Assembly: GCA_029721435.1 (NCBI GenBank)
Contig: CM056583.1
Coordinates: 53,237,620 to 53,301,619, forward strand
Reading direction: 5' to 3'
Length of the DNA: 64,000 bases
Source: Gymnothorax reevesii
Taxonomy: Eukaryota > Chordata > Actinopteri > Anguilliformes > Muraenidae
Part shown: positions 13,378 to 25,375 of the stretch, piece after piece
How positions within the stretch are numbered: position 1 is the first letter of the stretch
How the letters are laid out: each line of letters begins with the position of its first letter
Notes under the pieces: generated by a model
Databases searched by the model: none
What the model was told of the DNA's origin: nothing
What the model saw: the letters and a program-made list of their open reading frames with translations, nothing else
Position numbers and translations under genes: made by a program

Positions 13378-13944
13378 GTGAGTGGTCAACCACAGCACTC
13401 AACCTAACCCCCGTGTCTATATCTGAACACCTCTGAGCACTGCTGTTTATCTGCCTCGGCATGGTTCTCGGGTGAGACGGCCACAAAACCATCCGCAGAA
13501 GCTGGAGTTAGTGCAGACAGTGTGTGTCAGAATGGAGAGCTTTGTCCTTCTTTGTGATATTTATTATGTATGCAGCAGCTCATCCTATATATATTTATGT
13601 TTTGACTTATGAATTGCTCCACATATTTAAAGTGGGAATCTGTAAGATTTGAATTGGTTTGTTTACATTGACATCTTTGGCAGTATGCTGTAATTGCAGG
13701 TGCGCTTCTGGACCTCATTTCCCACAACTCTTGTTGAGACCCAACAGTGTCGCCTGTATGACGTCAGTAAATTGACGGCTCTTACCAGTTTCACGCCTCC
13801 TCAATTCTCGTGCAGAAAGGAAAGATGCTATTTGACACGGCAATTGAACTCAATAAAAGTTAAAATTATGTGAGGTTAGTCATCCATTTGCGTCATCTCA
13901 TTCCAGTAACGTTAGGCTATTACGATAAATCGACTAACTTAAAG

Positions 13945-14365
13945 GGCTGCCAACTCTCACGCAAAGGGCTGCCAACTCTAACGCATTCGCCATGAGAATT
14001 TGTGCTTCATTCACGTTCCTGTGCTGTAGTCAGTAATTATTCAATCAACGAAATGCACATGTTTCACGATCGTTCAAATTGTTTAAATTAAATAAGACTA
14101 TTTCAAACATTTTTATGCAATTCCACTGCTTTCGTCCCCTGAGTGAAGAAAAGCGTGAGAATTCCGGAATCATAATTGTTCTCACATTACGAGTGGCGAA
14201 ACCCACCGTAACACATGTGAAACTGATAAACTTCAATGCGCAAGGACTTAAATTCCACCTGAGAACCTCTACAGTCTGAAAGAATAATTTCTGACAACAG
14301 CACAGGAACGTGAATATGTCATTTAAACTAAAGCCGAATATGTGAAAGTTAAGAGCCCTGTACAG
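13945..14365 (+). mobile_element. MITE-like element, copy 1 of three (hAT-like ends)
   Basis: The left end carries AGGGCTGCCAACTCTCACGC, present twice in direct repeat at about 13944 and 13967. The right end at about 14345-14364 reads, in reverse complement, ACAGGGCTCTTAACTTTCAC, so the ends are inverted copies. Inside, a 33-bp block at 14010-14042 (with CACGTTCCTGTGCTGTAGTC) returns inverted at 14282-14314. Related sequence lies at 26126-26455 in reverse and at 59004-61140, where another transposon interrupts it. CAGGGCTG ends suggest the hAT superfamily, but I could not confirm an 8-bp target duplication. Confidence 0.7.
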
Positions 14366-14560
14366 TAAATAATGAAAATGGTAATTGGTTAACAGGTAGC
14401 ATTACCTGTTTTTTTTTAATAAAAATTATTTGTTTTTCTTCCCATTTGTTTCCTGAAATTATGTTAGAATGTTAGTTTCAGTAGCCTCAACAGAGACTCA
14501 ACTAACGTTAGTTTCTACTGTGCACAGTATAGTAGTTGCCATTGCCATTGGATAGACGTC

Positions 14561-14724
14561 AGAAGGGATCCAGTAGCGGTACTTTCCACTTCAGCGTTTT
14601 GTAACGGCCCTCCCTTAATTCCGTCCGTAAAACTGACATATAGCGTAAGGGACAAGTTAGATGTCGGGTTAGGGAATAGAGCCAAGGTTCAGGTTAGGGA
14701 AAGTACCGCTACTGGATCCCTTCT
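14561..14724. mobile_element. Short MITE with perfect 27-bp terminal inverted repeats
   Basis: The 27 bases at 14561-14587, starting AGAAGGGATCCAGTAGCGGT, recur as an exact reverse complement at 14698-14724. About 110 bp lie between, including GGTTAGGG-type motifs. Flanking GACGTC on the left and CACGTC on the right may be a target duplication. No coding capacity; it would depend on a transposase supplied elsewhere. The superfamily is not determined. Confidence 0.85.
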
Positions 14725-16776
14725 CACGTCTACCTTGTCATTGCTTCTCCCGGGATTCCTTACTTCCTTCAAGCGAGCTTGTGGCTCCTCCTACCTTCTG
14801 GACAGACCAAACACTGCTTACTGACGTAAAAAGCGTCACTAGATGTGCGCCTGTATTTGAATATAGCACGGGACTGTCGCCACAGACACACTGATCGCTT
14901 TACCTGGCAAAGAATGAAATACAAGTGCTTTCATCAGTGGGTCATAGGCCCAATCACCATTGTTTTATCCCCCCTATCTGATAGACACTGACTTAACAGA
15001 CAGTAACGAGACGGAAATCTTATGGATCACCACTTAAAAGTGGGTGCGAGCAGCGTCATCAGGGAAACGCTGGTCATGAAACGTAATGGCTCTATTCAGT
15101 GTTCTAAATATGGACTGAAATATGGCAGCTCCGGATATCAATTAAATAGAAACAAACGTAGAGTGTGCGGTGAGATTAATGGAAAGCATGTGTCGCTACT
15201 TAGGCTGTCGTGGCTCTGCTTCTATCGCCCTCCCCCGCCCACAGAGTGTGTGAAGTCTCGTGCGTCAACTGGGCTCCCGTCTCTACGTTCTGTTTACCTC
15301 TGTCTCCATGCTCCAATGGTATCCATGGTCTTTCGGTATTCCCGCCCCACCCTTCACCAGCTGGGCCCCATCCTGACGCTCAACAGTGACATCATCACCT
15401 GGTCCCCGAAGCAGATTCCTCGTTGGCTTTACTCGAGAACACTTGGAGCGGGGGAGGGGCGGGGGTCGGGTCTGTCTCACACGTCTGTATTTGGCTTCAG
15501 TGACCAGGGCGCTCTGCAGAAGCCAGAGAAGTCGCACAGCGGTTCGGCCAAATTTTTTTTTTTAGTGTAGTGGACCATGTTCTGACATTATCGTGCCCAG
15601 ACTTCCCTTTAGTGTTTCTCCTTGTGCTGTATTGGTATAAAAATAGGAATAATTTGCTCGGTCCGCAGACACGTTTCCCTTGGCTTTCTCAGCGTTCCCA
15701 GCCTGCGTCGTGTTCAGTTTGGTTCTCTGCTGGCCAAGAATTTCTTTTTGAACTTGGTTTAGTCTGCTGGGAGTATTTAGTGGTCTGTTGAGCAATTTGA
15801 TTGCACATTTTATTTCTTCATCGTGCTCAAAGCCTCTACAGTGAAGATGACTAAGATGTCAGAATCAAGAGTGGACATTGCAAGCTTACATGACTCACAG
15901 ATTCTAACACCGAACCATTTGCTTGTCTAAGGTGTTCATCTTTTGCTTACAGTTGCATTCAGTTTTTTAGGTAATACATTTTAAGCCCAATTCCATGTTC
16001 ATAGAATGTGTGTGTCACCAAAAATACATTCAAAATGCAATCTCGGTCTTGTCTTGTGAACATGCTGTGACCTTTGTTCAGAAAGTGCAGTACATGTGGC
16101 AGGACTCCTCAGCAAGAGATATATTAATTTCAGTTTGTCTCATTAAAATAGGGTGACAAAACTGACTTCGTGAAGGTGAGATGCTCAGTGCTGCTACTTC
16201 TGCTGTGATATTCCATAGACAATCCAGGTCTGAATGGTTGCAGATTGTGTAATTACTATTGTGTCGGCCATGTACAGCACTTTATTTCCACTCATCCCTG
16301 TCAAGATTGCAAATCTATACATAGCCTCTTGCTTAGGCAATGAAATTGCCTGGTATGGGCAACATCGCAGCGGGCAAAATTGGGGCACGGGCGAGATTAG
16401 GGAAGTTTACATTACAGGTTATCAATATTTTCTAATGATCTTTATTTTCATAAGCAATTTACTACATCGCTGAGGTTGGGTGAGCCCGTCTAAACCACTA
16501 TAATGTTAATAAACTATGTAACGTGTCTTTTTAATGACTCTCGAAAATTGTGGAGATTCGCAGTTGGTGTCGAAGCATGTGCTTCATCTTTCAGTCTTTC
16601 TATTGTGAGAATTTTGTGTTCAAAGGAGTTTGAATGGGTCTTCTCATCCATTTGACGTGAATAGCTGTAACATCTTCTGTCATTATGGTCAGTAGGGTGA
16701 CTGCTGACTCAGTGCTCCGAGGGGTTGAGTCCTTCTCTCCATACCTGCCTATCAGCACGTCGCTCTCTCCCCACAG

Positions 16777-16926
16777 GATGGACAGGTATGTCAGTGGGAA
16801 AGAGCACCTGGAGAAGGAGCTGTACTCACGCTTCATCGTGGTCCTGAACGAGAAGAAGGCCAAAATCAGGGGCTTGATGGGAAAAATCAAGCAGCTGGAG
16901 GGGGATCTCGGGGAAAAAGAGCAGAG
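16777..16926 (+). CDS. xrcc4: xrcc4 exon: coiled-coil stalk, ligase IV binding region
   Basis: This exon encodes the middle of the stalk helix through which the XRCC4 dimer holds the linker between the BRCT domains of DNA ligase IV. It starts after CTCTCCCCACAG; its first G completes the GAG codon begun in the previous exon. The peptide reads MDRYVSGKEHLEKELYSRF, then VVLNEKKAKIRGLMGKI and a charged end. The LVLNEKKTKIR motif of human XRCC4, in the ligase IV contact region (roughly residues 173-195), is almost unchanged. Length is 150 bp and the donor is GTGACA at 16927, leaving two bases (AG) for the next exon. Translation runs straight into a TGA beyond the donor. Confidence 0.96.
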
Positions 16927-17723
16927 GTGACAGGATATGATCTCACATAAGAGCACTGTGCCCCCTAATCATACCAGTATAGAAATCTGAGGAAAAAAAA
17001 ATATATATATTTTCAGTTGAAGGTTGCTTCATTGATATTGCCTCATTCGTGAATTCCCCTGTAGAATGAAAAAAATCTGTTTTTTTTTTTCAAGTATTGT
17101 TTCCTGAAAATATATTGAGCCTGTTTCACTTTTGCCATGTCTTCAGCATGTGTGGCGTTTTGCAATCTTTTCCTGTTGAGGAAATGTTTATGCCGTAACT
17201 CAGTGATACGTACAGTAGTGTAGATGATTTTGATGTTTAACCACAGCTGTTTGACCTGGGAGAGCTTTTGCATTAAGTCTCTCTTCCCATTTCTGAGAGG
17301 AGAATTTGATTTCCCAAAGGAAATAGAAAACTAGCTTCAGAAACTGCCAAAGAAACGAGGTAACATGTCCATTCATTTAGTTCAGTATCACAAATAATAG
17401 ATTTTAATAGTAAAAAAGGTATCCAAAATTGTTATGCATTGTAACAGTTACCGTTATCATCAAATCAAAAATGCGCCCTTGACCTCTCAATCAGTTAGCA
17501 GCATTTAGTTGTCTGTTTTCTTGGAAATATAGTTCCAATTTAGATAGTTCGTTCCTGTCTGGTCGCTCCATTTCTTTCGTCTTTATGTCTCACGACTGGC
17601 TTCTAGAGTCTTCATGATGGCTCAGTTTGTACAAGTAGATTGATAGTGCTTTAAGGTGCAGATAAATGGGGGAAACTGTTACTCCATTCCACTGTCAGAT
17701 GCCCTATTCCTTCTTCCTCTCAG
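16927..17723 (+). other. xrcc4: xrcc4 intron, about 0.8 kb
   Basis: The shortest intron in the window, with a GTGACA donor and TTCCTTCTTCCTCTCAG acceptor. It is AT-rich with short A and T runs (for example an AT repeat near 17003-17010). I see no repeat family or other feature in it. Confidence 0.85.
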
Positions 17724-17875
17724 GGAGGGGTCTTTGGGAAAGAGGACGGCTTTAGGAGAAGAGGAAAATGAGGGGGAGGCGTGCGTCCCACAGGACAATG
17801 AGTACGGAGGTAGCACTGATGAGGAGCAGTCGCAGAGTCCCCCGCGGTCTCAAGCCAAAACGGCACCCTTCGGAG
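17724..17875 (+). CDS. xrcc4: xrcc4 exon: acidic C-terminal tail with CK2 site
   Basis: This exon encodes the flexible tail just after the stalk. The first G completes an Arg codon carried over from the previous exon; 152 bp follow, leaving one base (G). The peptide is rich in Glu, Asp, Gln and Ser and contains NEYGGSTDEEQSQSPP. The STDEE core matches the human site (DESTDEE, Thr233) that casein kinase 2 phosphorylates to recruit the FHA domains of PNKP, APTX and APLF. The rest of the tail is poorly conserved in the family. The donor is GTAACT at 17876. Confidence 0.93.
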
Positions 17876-19763
17876 GTAACTGCTGATGAAAGTTGTTTGT
17901 CTGTTGCTAATTAGTATCAGATCCTGGAACACGCTCCAGTACCGGGAAAATGCAGTGAGATGTTTCATGGCAAACCACTGAACAGTCTGCCAGGTGGTAA
18001 TAATCTCATTATGAAGTGCGTAACGAAATTGCAAACATCTGGGTACTTTCAGGACCTGAGCCTAACCAATTTTTCCCCACTTGAAGAGTGGATGAATCAG
18101 TTTGGACTCACCATTTGAATCGTTTGTTGCTGGATCGTAATTGCTTTCGATGTTGTAGTGTTGTATCTCTTCTCATGATTAAATACAAATTCACTGGAGT
18201 TATCAGGCAAATCAGCTGACAGTTCCATGTGTGAAAACATGACCAAATTTGCACTTACAGTGTGCTGGTATTTCTATTGGCTGTACCTTTGTGGGCCACA
18301 AAATGTGTCTTTATAGCTATGGAAACCACCAAAGTCATTCACTCCCAGTCTCATTGGTTTCTTTCCATAATGTCGTTATTTTAGAATAAGAAATTCCTAA
18401 AACATGTCCAGGAGATCCCATTTTTATGAGTAATTGGGCAATGGAATCACTGCCTCAGCCCTGCATCCTCTCATCTCTTCCCCCATCTTTGTAATCCCTT
18501 TATTGGTGAAAGAAGAATGTGCTCATTTCATCTATTCCCTCCAAAACGCCTAGTTGCCACTGAGGATAAGACAGGAAAGACCAGAGCCATTGAGTTTCAT
18601 TTTATAAATGCATATAATAAATGCATAGAGTTTGTGCTATTTTCTTTACAGAAGTTCCCTGGCGGCTGATGGGCAGCATGCGCTGCTACCCTCTGTTGTC
18701 CAGTGCGCTATTTAGCTACTGAATGACTGATAAGTTGATGTGAATCACTCAATTTTCAGAAGCTAGCATTGTACATAAAATTATACAGTGCACATTGATT
18801 GCAAGTGTATGATGAAGCTTTTAAAGACAGAATGTATAACACTGGATTGATAATATCGTATAGAACTGTTGCACAAGTTACCTTAGGGAGTGAATTAATT
18901 TGGAATATTTTGAGCTTTTCAATTGAAATATGACATTACATAAATGGAGTTGAGTACGCAACGACTTAAGTCAATATGGAAAGCGACATTAGGCTTGGCA
19001 GTTGTGGAAAGTAAAAATCGAATCCCTTTCAAAGTCAAAGTTTTCTTTTTGCTACTTGCTGTTGTTTGCTGCCATTAGTTATGGTTCCTGAGGAACTGTA
19101 TGAAGGATTGGGGTCTCTAGCTGGGAGTTTGTCCTTGCAGTCTTTTTGGAAAGGACTAATGTAATACTTTTTTTGGACATCAATTTAAAAAAATAGAACT
19201 TTTGCCACAAATATTAAATATGGAGGATGTGTGGGCAAATATTGGGAATTATTTGGGCGCTTATCCAAATCATAGTTTATATGATCTATTCAATTTAAAT
19301 TTGCAGCTAACTGAAATTACATTGTGAATATGAGGTTTAAGTGCAAACTTTCAGCTTTAATTGGAGGGTAATTAGAACAAAATTTGGAGATCTTACAGCC
19401 ATGTGTTTACACGGTGGCTGTTCAGATACTGAGAGAGTGAAATATATCTGAATGTATTTGAATTTGAAGACATTAGGTAGATTAATACCTTTGACTGCTG
19501 AAACTGTTGAAAAAATACTTATATATATACTGAAGTAAATATTGGAATGAAAATTCTGCTACATTTGCGGAAAAAGACTATGAAAAAGGAAGTTGTTACA
19601 CTATTGTAAAAGTGAATGTGACCGTGGCTAGAAACACAGGGAAATTTAGACCCTCCAAAATTGTTTGTTGAAACACGCATGAACATAACCAAGAAAAAAA
19701 AACAGTAAAATGTTCATTTTTGGAACCTGGAGCTGTTAAGGTGTCTCGCTGTAGCTGCATTTT

Positions 19764-20735
19764 TATATCCCTGAACGCCAAATGGCATTTCCGGGATATT
19801 ATGTTTTTGGTCCGACCGCCGCCGCCGCCGCACTACGAGTTAACGCAATAACTTCAGTAATATTTCAATTACAAATTCCAAATTTTGCAAATAGGTAAGT
19901 ATCATAAAGAGGAAGAACTGATTTGATTTTGGACAATTTACGATGTCTAGATTGGCCACCAGGGGCAAAAAACTGATTTCAGTGTTAACGCGATAACTGC
20001 AGTAATATTTCAGTTAGAAATTCCAAGTTTTGCACATAAGGAAGTATAATTAAGAGGAAGAACTGATTCGATTTTGGACAATTTACGATCTCTAGATTGG
20101 CCACCAGGGGCCAAAAACTGATTTGCATGTTAACGTGATAACTGCCGTAATATTTCAATTAGAAATTCCAAGTTTTGCATAAAAGTAAGTATCATAAGGA
20201 GGAAGAACTGATTCAATTTTGGACAATTTACAATTTCTAGATTGGCCACCAGGGGCCAAAAACTGAAAAAATCACTGTTTTTATCATATCTCTGGAAATA
20301 ATTGTCCAATTGACCTCAAATCAAGTGCAAATGAAAGGTCATGACCTGAGGATGTGTCCCAGGATGACATTATACCTGTTTGGTTCAAAGTTTTGACACA
20401 AGGTGGAGCTTTGTCTCATAAAATTCACCATTTTTGCTATATCTTTGGAACTATTTCTCCAATTGACATGAAACCATGTGCAACTGCAACGTCATGACCT
20501 TACAACATGTCACATGATGACATCATAACTGTATGGTTCAAAATTTTGCCACCAGGAGGCGCTTTGTGATGGAAAATTACCATTTTGGCCATACCTTCAG
20601 AACCATTTGACCGATTGACCTGAAAGTAAGTTCAAATGAAAGTCTATTCAAGGTCTATTGAAGGATTGGGGAATTGGAGGATTGGGGGCATTCAGGGATA
20701 TACCCCCAGCCGTCGCCTCCGACGGCATAAGCCTA
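19764..20735 (+). mobile_element. ~1 kb element: subterminal inverted repeat, ~145-bp tandem units, terminal hairpin
   Basis: TATATCCCTGA at 19764-19774 returns inverted at 20692-20702. The left copy is part of an imperfect palindrome to 19801, followed by a CCG run. Then come three close units starting GTTAAC at 19839, 19984 and 20129 (period 145), each with TAGATTGGCCACCAGGGG. Three more diverged units follow, marked by TATCTCTGGAA at 20287, TATCTTTGGAA at 20450 and TACCTTCAGAA at 20592. After the right repeat comes a hairpin with 7-bp stem, GCCGTCG/CGACGGC at 20709-20726, and a T run. This layout is like Helentron-associated non-autonomous elements; that name is my inference. Confidence 0.65.
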
Positions 20736-22179
20736 GTTGTTTTTTTTTTTTTTTGGTTGATGAGACTTCGTCACAGTGCTACAGGGGCAGAAACCTATAT
20801 TTTTAGCCTTATTACTTAATTTTGGTAATATTCTCAGCAATTCTCACTGCTTGAGTGTCACCTTTCAAACAAGACCAGGATTATGCCTGTAGTCAATGTG
20901 GTTCAAGAGCAGTAAGCACTTTAGTTAGGGAGGAAATTTGCTCAAACAAAGGACTGCACTTTAAAGGCTTGTGTAGTTGTTGAAGAAGTGGAGCATAAAT
21001 GCTGCTATCAGTCATTTTGCTGGGCATTTTTGCTAATTCCAAAGCCAGTAGCATTAGCATTCACAGCTGATGACATAAACTTCAGTTTGCTCTATGTTAG
21101 TATCTGTTGCTTGGTGACCTCGTCTGTGTTTTCAGGCAGATATAAAGAATCTGGTTGTATCCGTGGTGGCGTCCTGTCTGACCATGCATGTTTCACTTTG
21201 AGTCATTGAACACGTGGTGTCTGGGGGAAAGAAGAGATGGAATTGGGGAGCTGGCCATGATTGGTCAGATTGCATTTGTCCGTGTCCTCCTTTTTTCATT
21301 TTTATGAGTGAGGTGACTGTGCTCAGGGGTCAGGTGAGCACTGCTTTTTGCATCACATCAGGGAATCGATCCAGTTGAGACAAAGAAATGCACCGATGTC
21401 AGGCCAGGCAATATTAAATCCAACTCTCTCATTTCATTTTTAAATGTTTGGTAGTAAGTGCACTCACAAGATAAGCACAGCTGACGACATGAAGATCACA
21501 GCTATAGATGTAAAGATCAAATGAAAGACATCAGTTAAATCATTTGGCCTAAATGGTGGATAAGAAGATGTATTGCAGGTGAATGCTGCAAGGGTGATGC
21601 TGGAAGATCATTCCTTCTCTAATCTTATTCTTTTTTTCTTTTTAAAGAAGTTCTGTAGTGGTAAAATTATGGTAAATTATAAGAGGTATTGACAAAAAGG
21701 AATGTCTTGTGTGTGCGTGCAGAGTTCAGCATGTTCAAGCTTTGCTGGCCTCATTGTGAAATGATGACCGTAGTTCTGCGAACTCCAAACTGGACTCACG
21801 GTGACATTTTTAAGTGATACATGTCCAATTATGCCCCTCCTCGCCGGACCCCAGCCCGGTGCTCGCCACTGCTACCGTACCATATGTCTCCTGCATCAAT
21901 ATTGCACTTACTGGATAAGGCCAGTAAAACCCGTTTTCCGACGCTGCCGTATTTCACTCGCCAAGTGAATCTAGACGACTTTAAAAAAAAATTTTCAGTG
22001 TAGATTTTGGAAAAAGGCTTTCCTTTGCTGATTAATGGCACGTTGCGGGAAATGGTTGCAAAGTATTGCCATGTTGCACAACAGTAACTGAGTCAGAGCA
22101 CTGCAGTGGTGGTGGGGGGTTGGGGTCAGAGATGTAGTTTTCATGTTGTGTTAATGGATGGGTTCCTCAGGAGAATGAA

Positions 22180-22560
22180 AAGACTGGAAAAGTTGTAGAA
22201 ACTTCTGAAAAACACCAATTTGGATCTTTCCATGGGTAAACTGTAAAAATTGATTCAATTATGATTAGTTATGAAATGAGCAGTCACTAATGGCATGGTC
22301 ATTTACCAGCAATAAGGTTTGTGGCTCTACACTTTGCATGAAATTATAGTTTCTTGATGTGCGATTGCACAGAATATACGGATATCTCCATCTGCAGTCC
22401 ATAATATAGTGGAAAGATTCCGATAATCAGGAGAAAGCAGAGAAAAAACGAGCGTAAAAAAACAAGGCCAAATGCCAGTATTAAATTTGTATGACTTTTG
22501 GGCCCTCTGATGGCACTGTATTAAGAACTGATTTGCATATATATGCAAATATATACATGT
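22180..22560 (+). mobile_element. Tc1-like relic, family with CAACCCCAATTCC ends (N-terminal part)
   Basis: This follows the 2430-2945 relic: GAAAAACACCAATTTGGATC near 22206, GAGCAGTCACTAATGGCATG near 22278, then CAGTCCATAATATAGTGGAA near 22395, with a translation that keeps HNIVERFR and, later, WHCIKN. Several stops interrupt it. It ends in the AT-rich run after 22530. Only the leader and DNA-binding part are kept. Confidence 0.6.
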
Positions 22561-24237
22561 CATATATATTTTAGTATATGCAATTTTATATGCATATCTA
22601 TTAAGGGGAGGATACTTGGTCAGCAGTAAGTTGGTTTTGGGACGGTTTCAGGATGGTCGTAAAAAAAAAAGAAAAAAGAAAAGCAAATTGTTTCAAGTTC
22701 TGGATGAGGAGGAGAACATCTAGATTGATGTTGCCTTCACCGGTTGCAAAGGCCAGCTCTTGTGGTTTGTTATTCCAACTTTCTCAGTGAAGTAAGTATG
22801 TTCGTTGTGAAATGCAAAAAATAATATTTCACTTCTCTTTATTTAGAAATGGTTTAGCTCCTCATTGCCTTCAATGAGTGAAGTTGTCCACTCAGCCCAC
22901 CCTAAAAGTGCAATAGAAAATAAATATGACATCATTTTACGTAGTTTCAATTAGTGTCTTGCATGCTCAGGTAGGTCAGGTACAATATCACTCCATATAG
23001 TACGAGGATGGACAGGTTCTATAACAGAGACATTTTGTCATTATTGACATGCTAATGAGAAAATTGAAAGATATAATTCATGCCAAGGCAAATGGTCATG
23101 CCATTTTCTAGCTAAGGTGGGATATGGACAGGTTGGTACGTGGAATAAGCATGCAGTAAATTACACACCAGTGTTTCAGCCATTTGTGCCAAGCTAACTC
23201 TATACCCCTTTCCCAAATTACTGGAGACAACTCTCTCTATATGGGGGATGTGGTATCGTACTGCCTGATTCAATGCCATCTCTTCCTCCCCCACAATTAC
23301 AGCTTTCTCATGTGCTCAAGTCATTCTCACCTAAGAAAACTAAATCAAAGGTGTGTAAAGACTGAGATTACTGAGGTAATTGCTCTGAGATGCCGGTGCT
23401 GTTACTTTAGGGCTCTGTTGTAAAATATAGACCTGAATTAGATGCTAGAACTGTTTTGAAAGTGAAGCTGAACTAAGCTTCACTGTCTTTGTGCTGTAAT
23501 TGTATGTAATTCTGTTAATTCTGCCATATGTTTATCTTGCCAGCTAGCTTATCCGAGAACTTGGTTGCCATTTGGAATGTTATGATGAATTGGGGGGTAT
23601 GGCTTGATAATAAGTTTTGATGGGGTTTGAGACATGAGTGACATCAAGGAGTAGCTGGTAAGAGCCAAATTAGTAAATGAAATGAAAGCAGAACTTCAGG
23701 AGAACCTTCCAAGGACAGGGAAGTAAGCAAATAAAGTTAAATCATCTCTTTACGATTCAGTTGTGCTCTGATGTACTGCTTTGGTTTAGTTTGCACTTAT
23801 TGAAACACTCATTTCCGAACATTTTCCCTTTAAAAAATTTGAGGGTTGTCTGAACAGTGAGCAGGACTGTTTGCAATATTGAGATATTATCACATATGGC
23901 TTTGCTTCATTTTTTTTGTAACAGCTACCTGCTTATTGACAGTTGCTCTGGAAATTAACATGAAATGAGTGACATCATTTTTGGGACAGATCGCAGTGTC
24001 ATCAGACAAACTGAAAGGCTTTCATTCACTATGAGCTGCATATGTTGGACATTCTTATTTCTTGCATAATATTCGAAGCCAAGTTGAGTTCTGAATTTGT
24101 TGACTTGAATGACTTGTGGTTTATTACAAATGCATTGATCAATGAGTTATGAGCAAAGGTGCTTTTTCCATATGTTGAATAATGATCTGAACTGCTGTTC
24201 CCTCTCAGCCTGACCTTTTGTGTCTCTCCCCATACAG

Positions 24238-24379
24238 AAGCACGTAGCCACAGCCCTATTGATGACAGCTTGATCGACATTGATGTTGCACCCAGTCGCA
24301 AGCGTCGCCAGCGCCATCTCCAAGCTACAGAGTCAGAGGTCACGAAAGCCGTTCACAAAGAGGTCCAGAAGAAGGAGAG
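24238..24379 (+). CDS. xrcc4: xrcc4 exon: nuclear localisation signal region
   Basis: The exon starts after CCCCATACAG; its first two bases complete a Glu codon. The peptide includes [20 protein letters not shown], which aligns with human [22 protein letters not shown]. The SRKRRQR cluster is the known XRCC4 nuclear localisation signal, also the region that helps carry ligase IV into the nucleus. The remainder is Lys/Glu-rich and ends VQKKER. Length is 142 bp, leaving two bases (AG) in phase with the last exon. The donor is GTACAG at 24380; reading on gives YR and a stop. Confidence 0.95.
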
Positions 24380-25375
24380 GTACAGATGACTGAGTCCATA
24401 TCTCTTTTTTTACATTTTTTTTTAAATCACAGGTGATGCCTTTGCCTAATTTAAAAAAAATAATTATCTATAAATGCATGCTTTTATAATCAGTGTGCAG
24501 AAACCAGTTTTCTGTTGATAATGAGATTCTTACTGCTTTGCATAAATGCATTGTTTGACACAAAATTTGATATATCAAAGATTCATTGTAAATCAAACAC
24601 AGCTTCGAGAGGAACACAGTGGAGGAAACAATCAGTGTGCGTCACTTTAGTCTGAGCATGTGCCAAGCCAGTGTGGGAAAGTTCACGCTTTTATGTCTTG
24701 ATTGTAAAGAGTCCTTTGTGCTGGGGATTCTGTAATACTTCTGAGTTAATATATTCCGTATGAGCCCCTGTAGCACTGATGAAAAACTCAAAATCATTTT
24801 GGAGAAATTGTATTGCCTCAGAAAATTTTTTCCTGCATCTTTGTGGATCTACATTTGCGTGAGTGCTCATTATAGTCACATAAAGTGCTGTTCAAACATG
24901 AATAGCTGTTCCAATTACTCAGAATAACATCTGCAGTCTTATCTTTTTTATTGTAGTAGTTAGTTCAGTTGCATTTTAAAATACGGTTTGCTTGTTTACA
25001 GAGGAATGCCAGTAAACCGAGTTTACACAAGAAAGGCAGGTCACACAGCTACAGATATTCATATTGGACACTCCATAGAGAGGGAAAAAATAGCACTAAT
25101 TTCATTTTTAGCTATTGCTTCAGGTTTCCACTATGGCAGTGAACAATGAGATGTAAAAGTTAAGAAAGCTCCAAGTATTAATGCTTTGAGTGAACATTAG
25201 TGGTAGAATCTCACACAATTCAGTGGAAAAACTTCAAAAAAGTTTTTTTTATCAAACTCTTTTGTCTCCACCACTTAGACAAAAAAGTCTAACTTGTGAC
25301 ACCAGTACCAAGATAATCTCTGTCAAGAAACAAGACTTTCTCTGTGATATGTTGGAAGCTGAAACACAAAAAAGT

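Larger units (their letters stand above)
13378..16776 (+). other. xrcc4: xrcc4 intron, about 3.4 kb
   Basis: The intron runs from GTGAGT to CCCCACAG. It holds two small inverted-repeat elements at 13945-14365 and 14561-14724. The stretch 14860-15560 is unusually GC-rich and CpG-rich compared with the rest of the intron and looks repeat-derived, but I cannot name a family. 15600-16770 shows nothing recognisable. Confidence 0.85.
17876..24237 (+). other. xrcc4: xrcc4 intron, about 6.4 kb
   Basis: It runs from GTAACT to CCCATACAG. It contains the tandem-unit element at 19764-20735 and a Tc1-like relic at 22180-22560. A short stretch at 19320-19400 (CAAACTTTCAGCTTTAATTG) recalls the leader of the Tc1-like family seen at 45371-46246. 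In 17880-19310 and 20740-22170 I recognise nothing. The AT-rich stretch 22540-22600 is built of ATATAT and TATGCA motifs. 22610-24230 is unremarkable. Confidence 0.8.

Noticed and set aside
13376..13381. Exon end one codon later, as the open frame suggests
   Set aside because: The reading frame runs to TGA, but the GTGAGT donor at 13378 is the consensus and gives a phase that joins exactly to the next exon.
15022..15570. Open frame of 182 codons on the + strand
   Set aside because: It lies in a GC-rich, CpG-rich intron block with few chance stops. The translation has no recognisable domain, and an equally open frame runs on the other strand.
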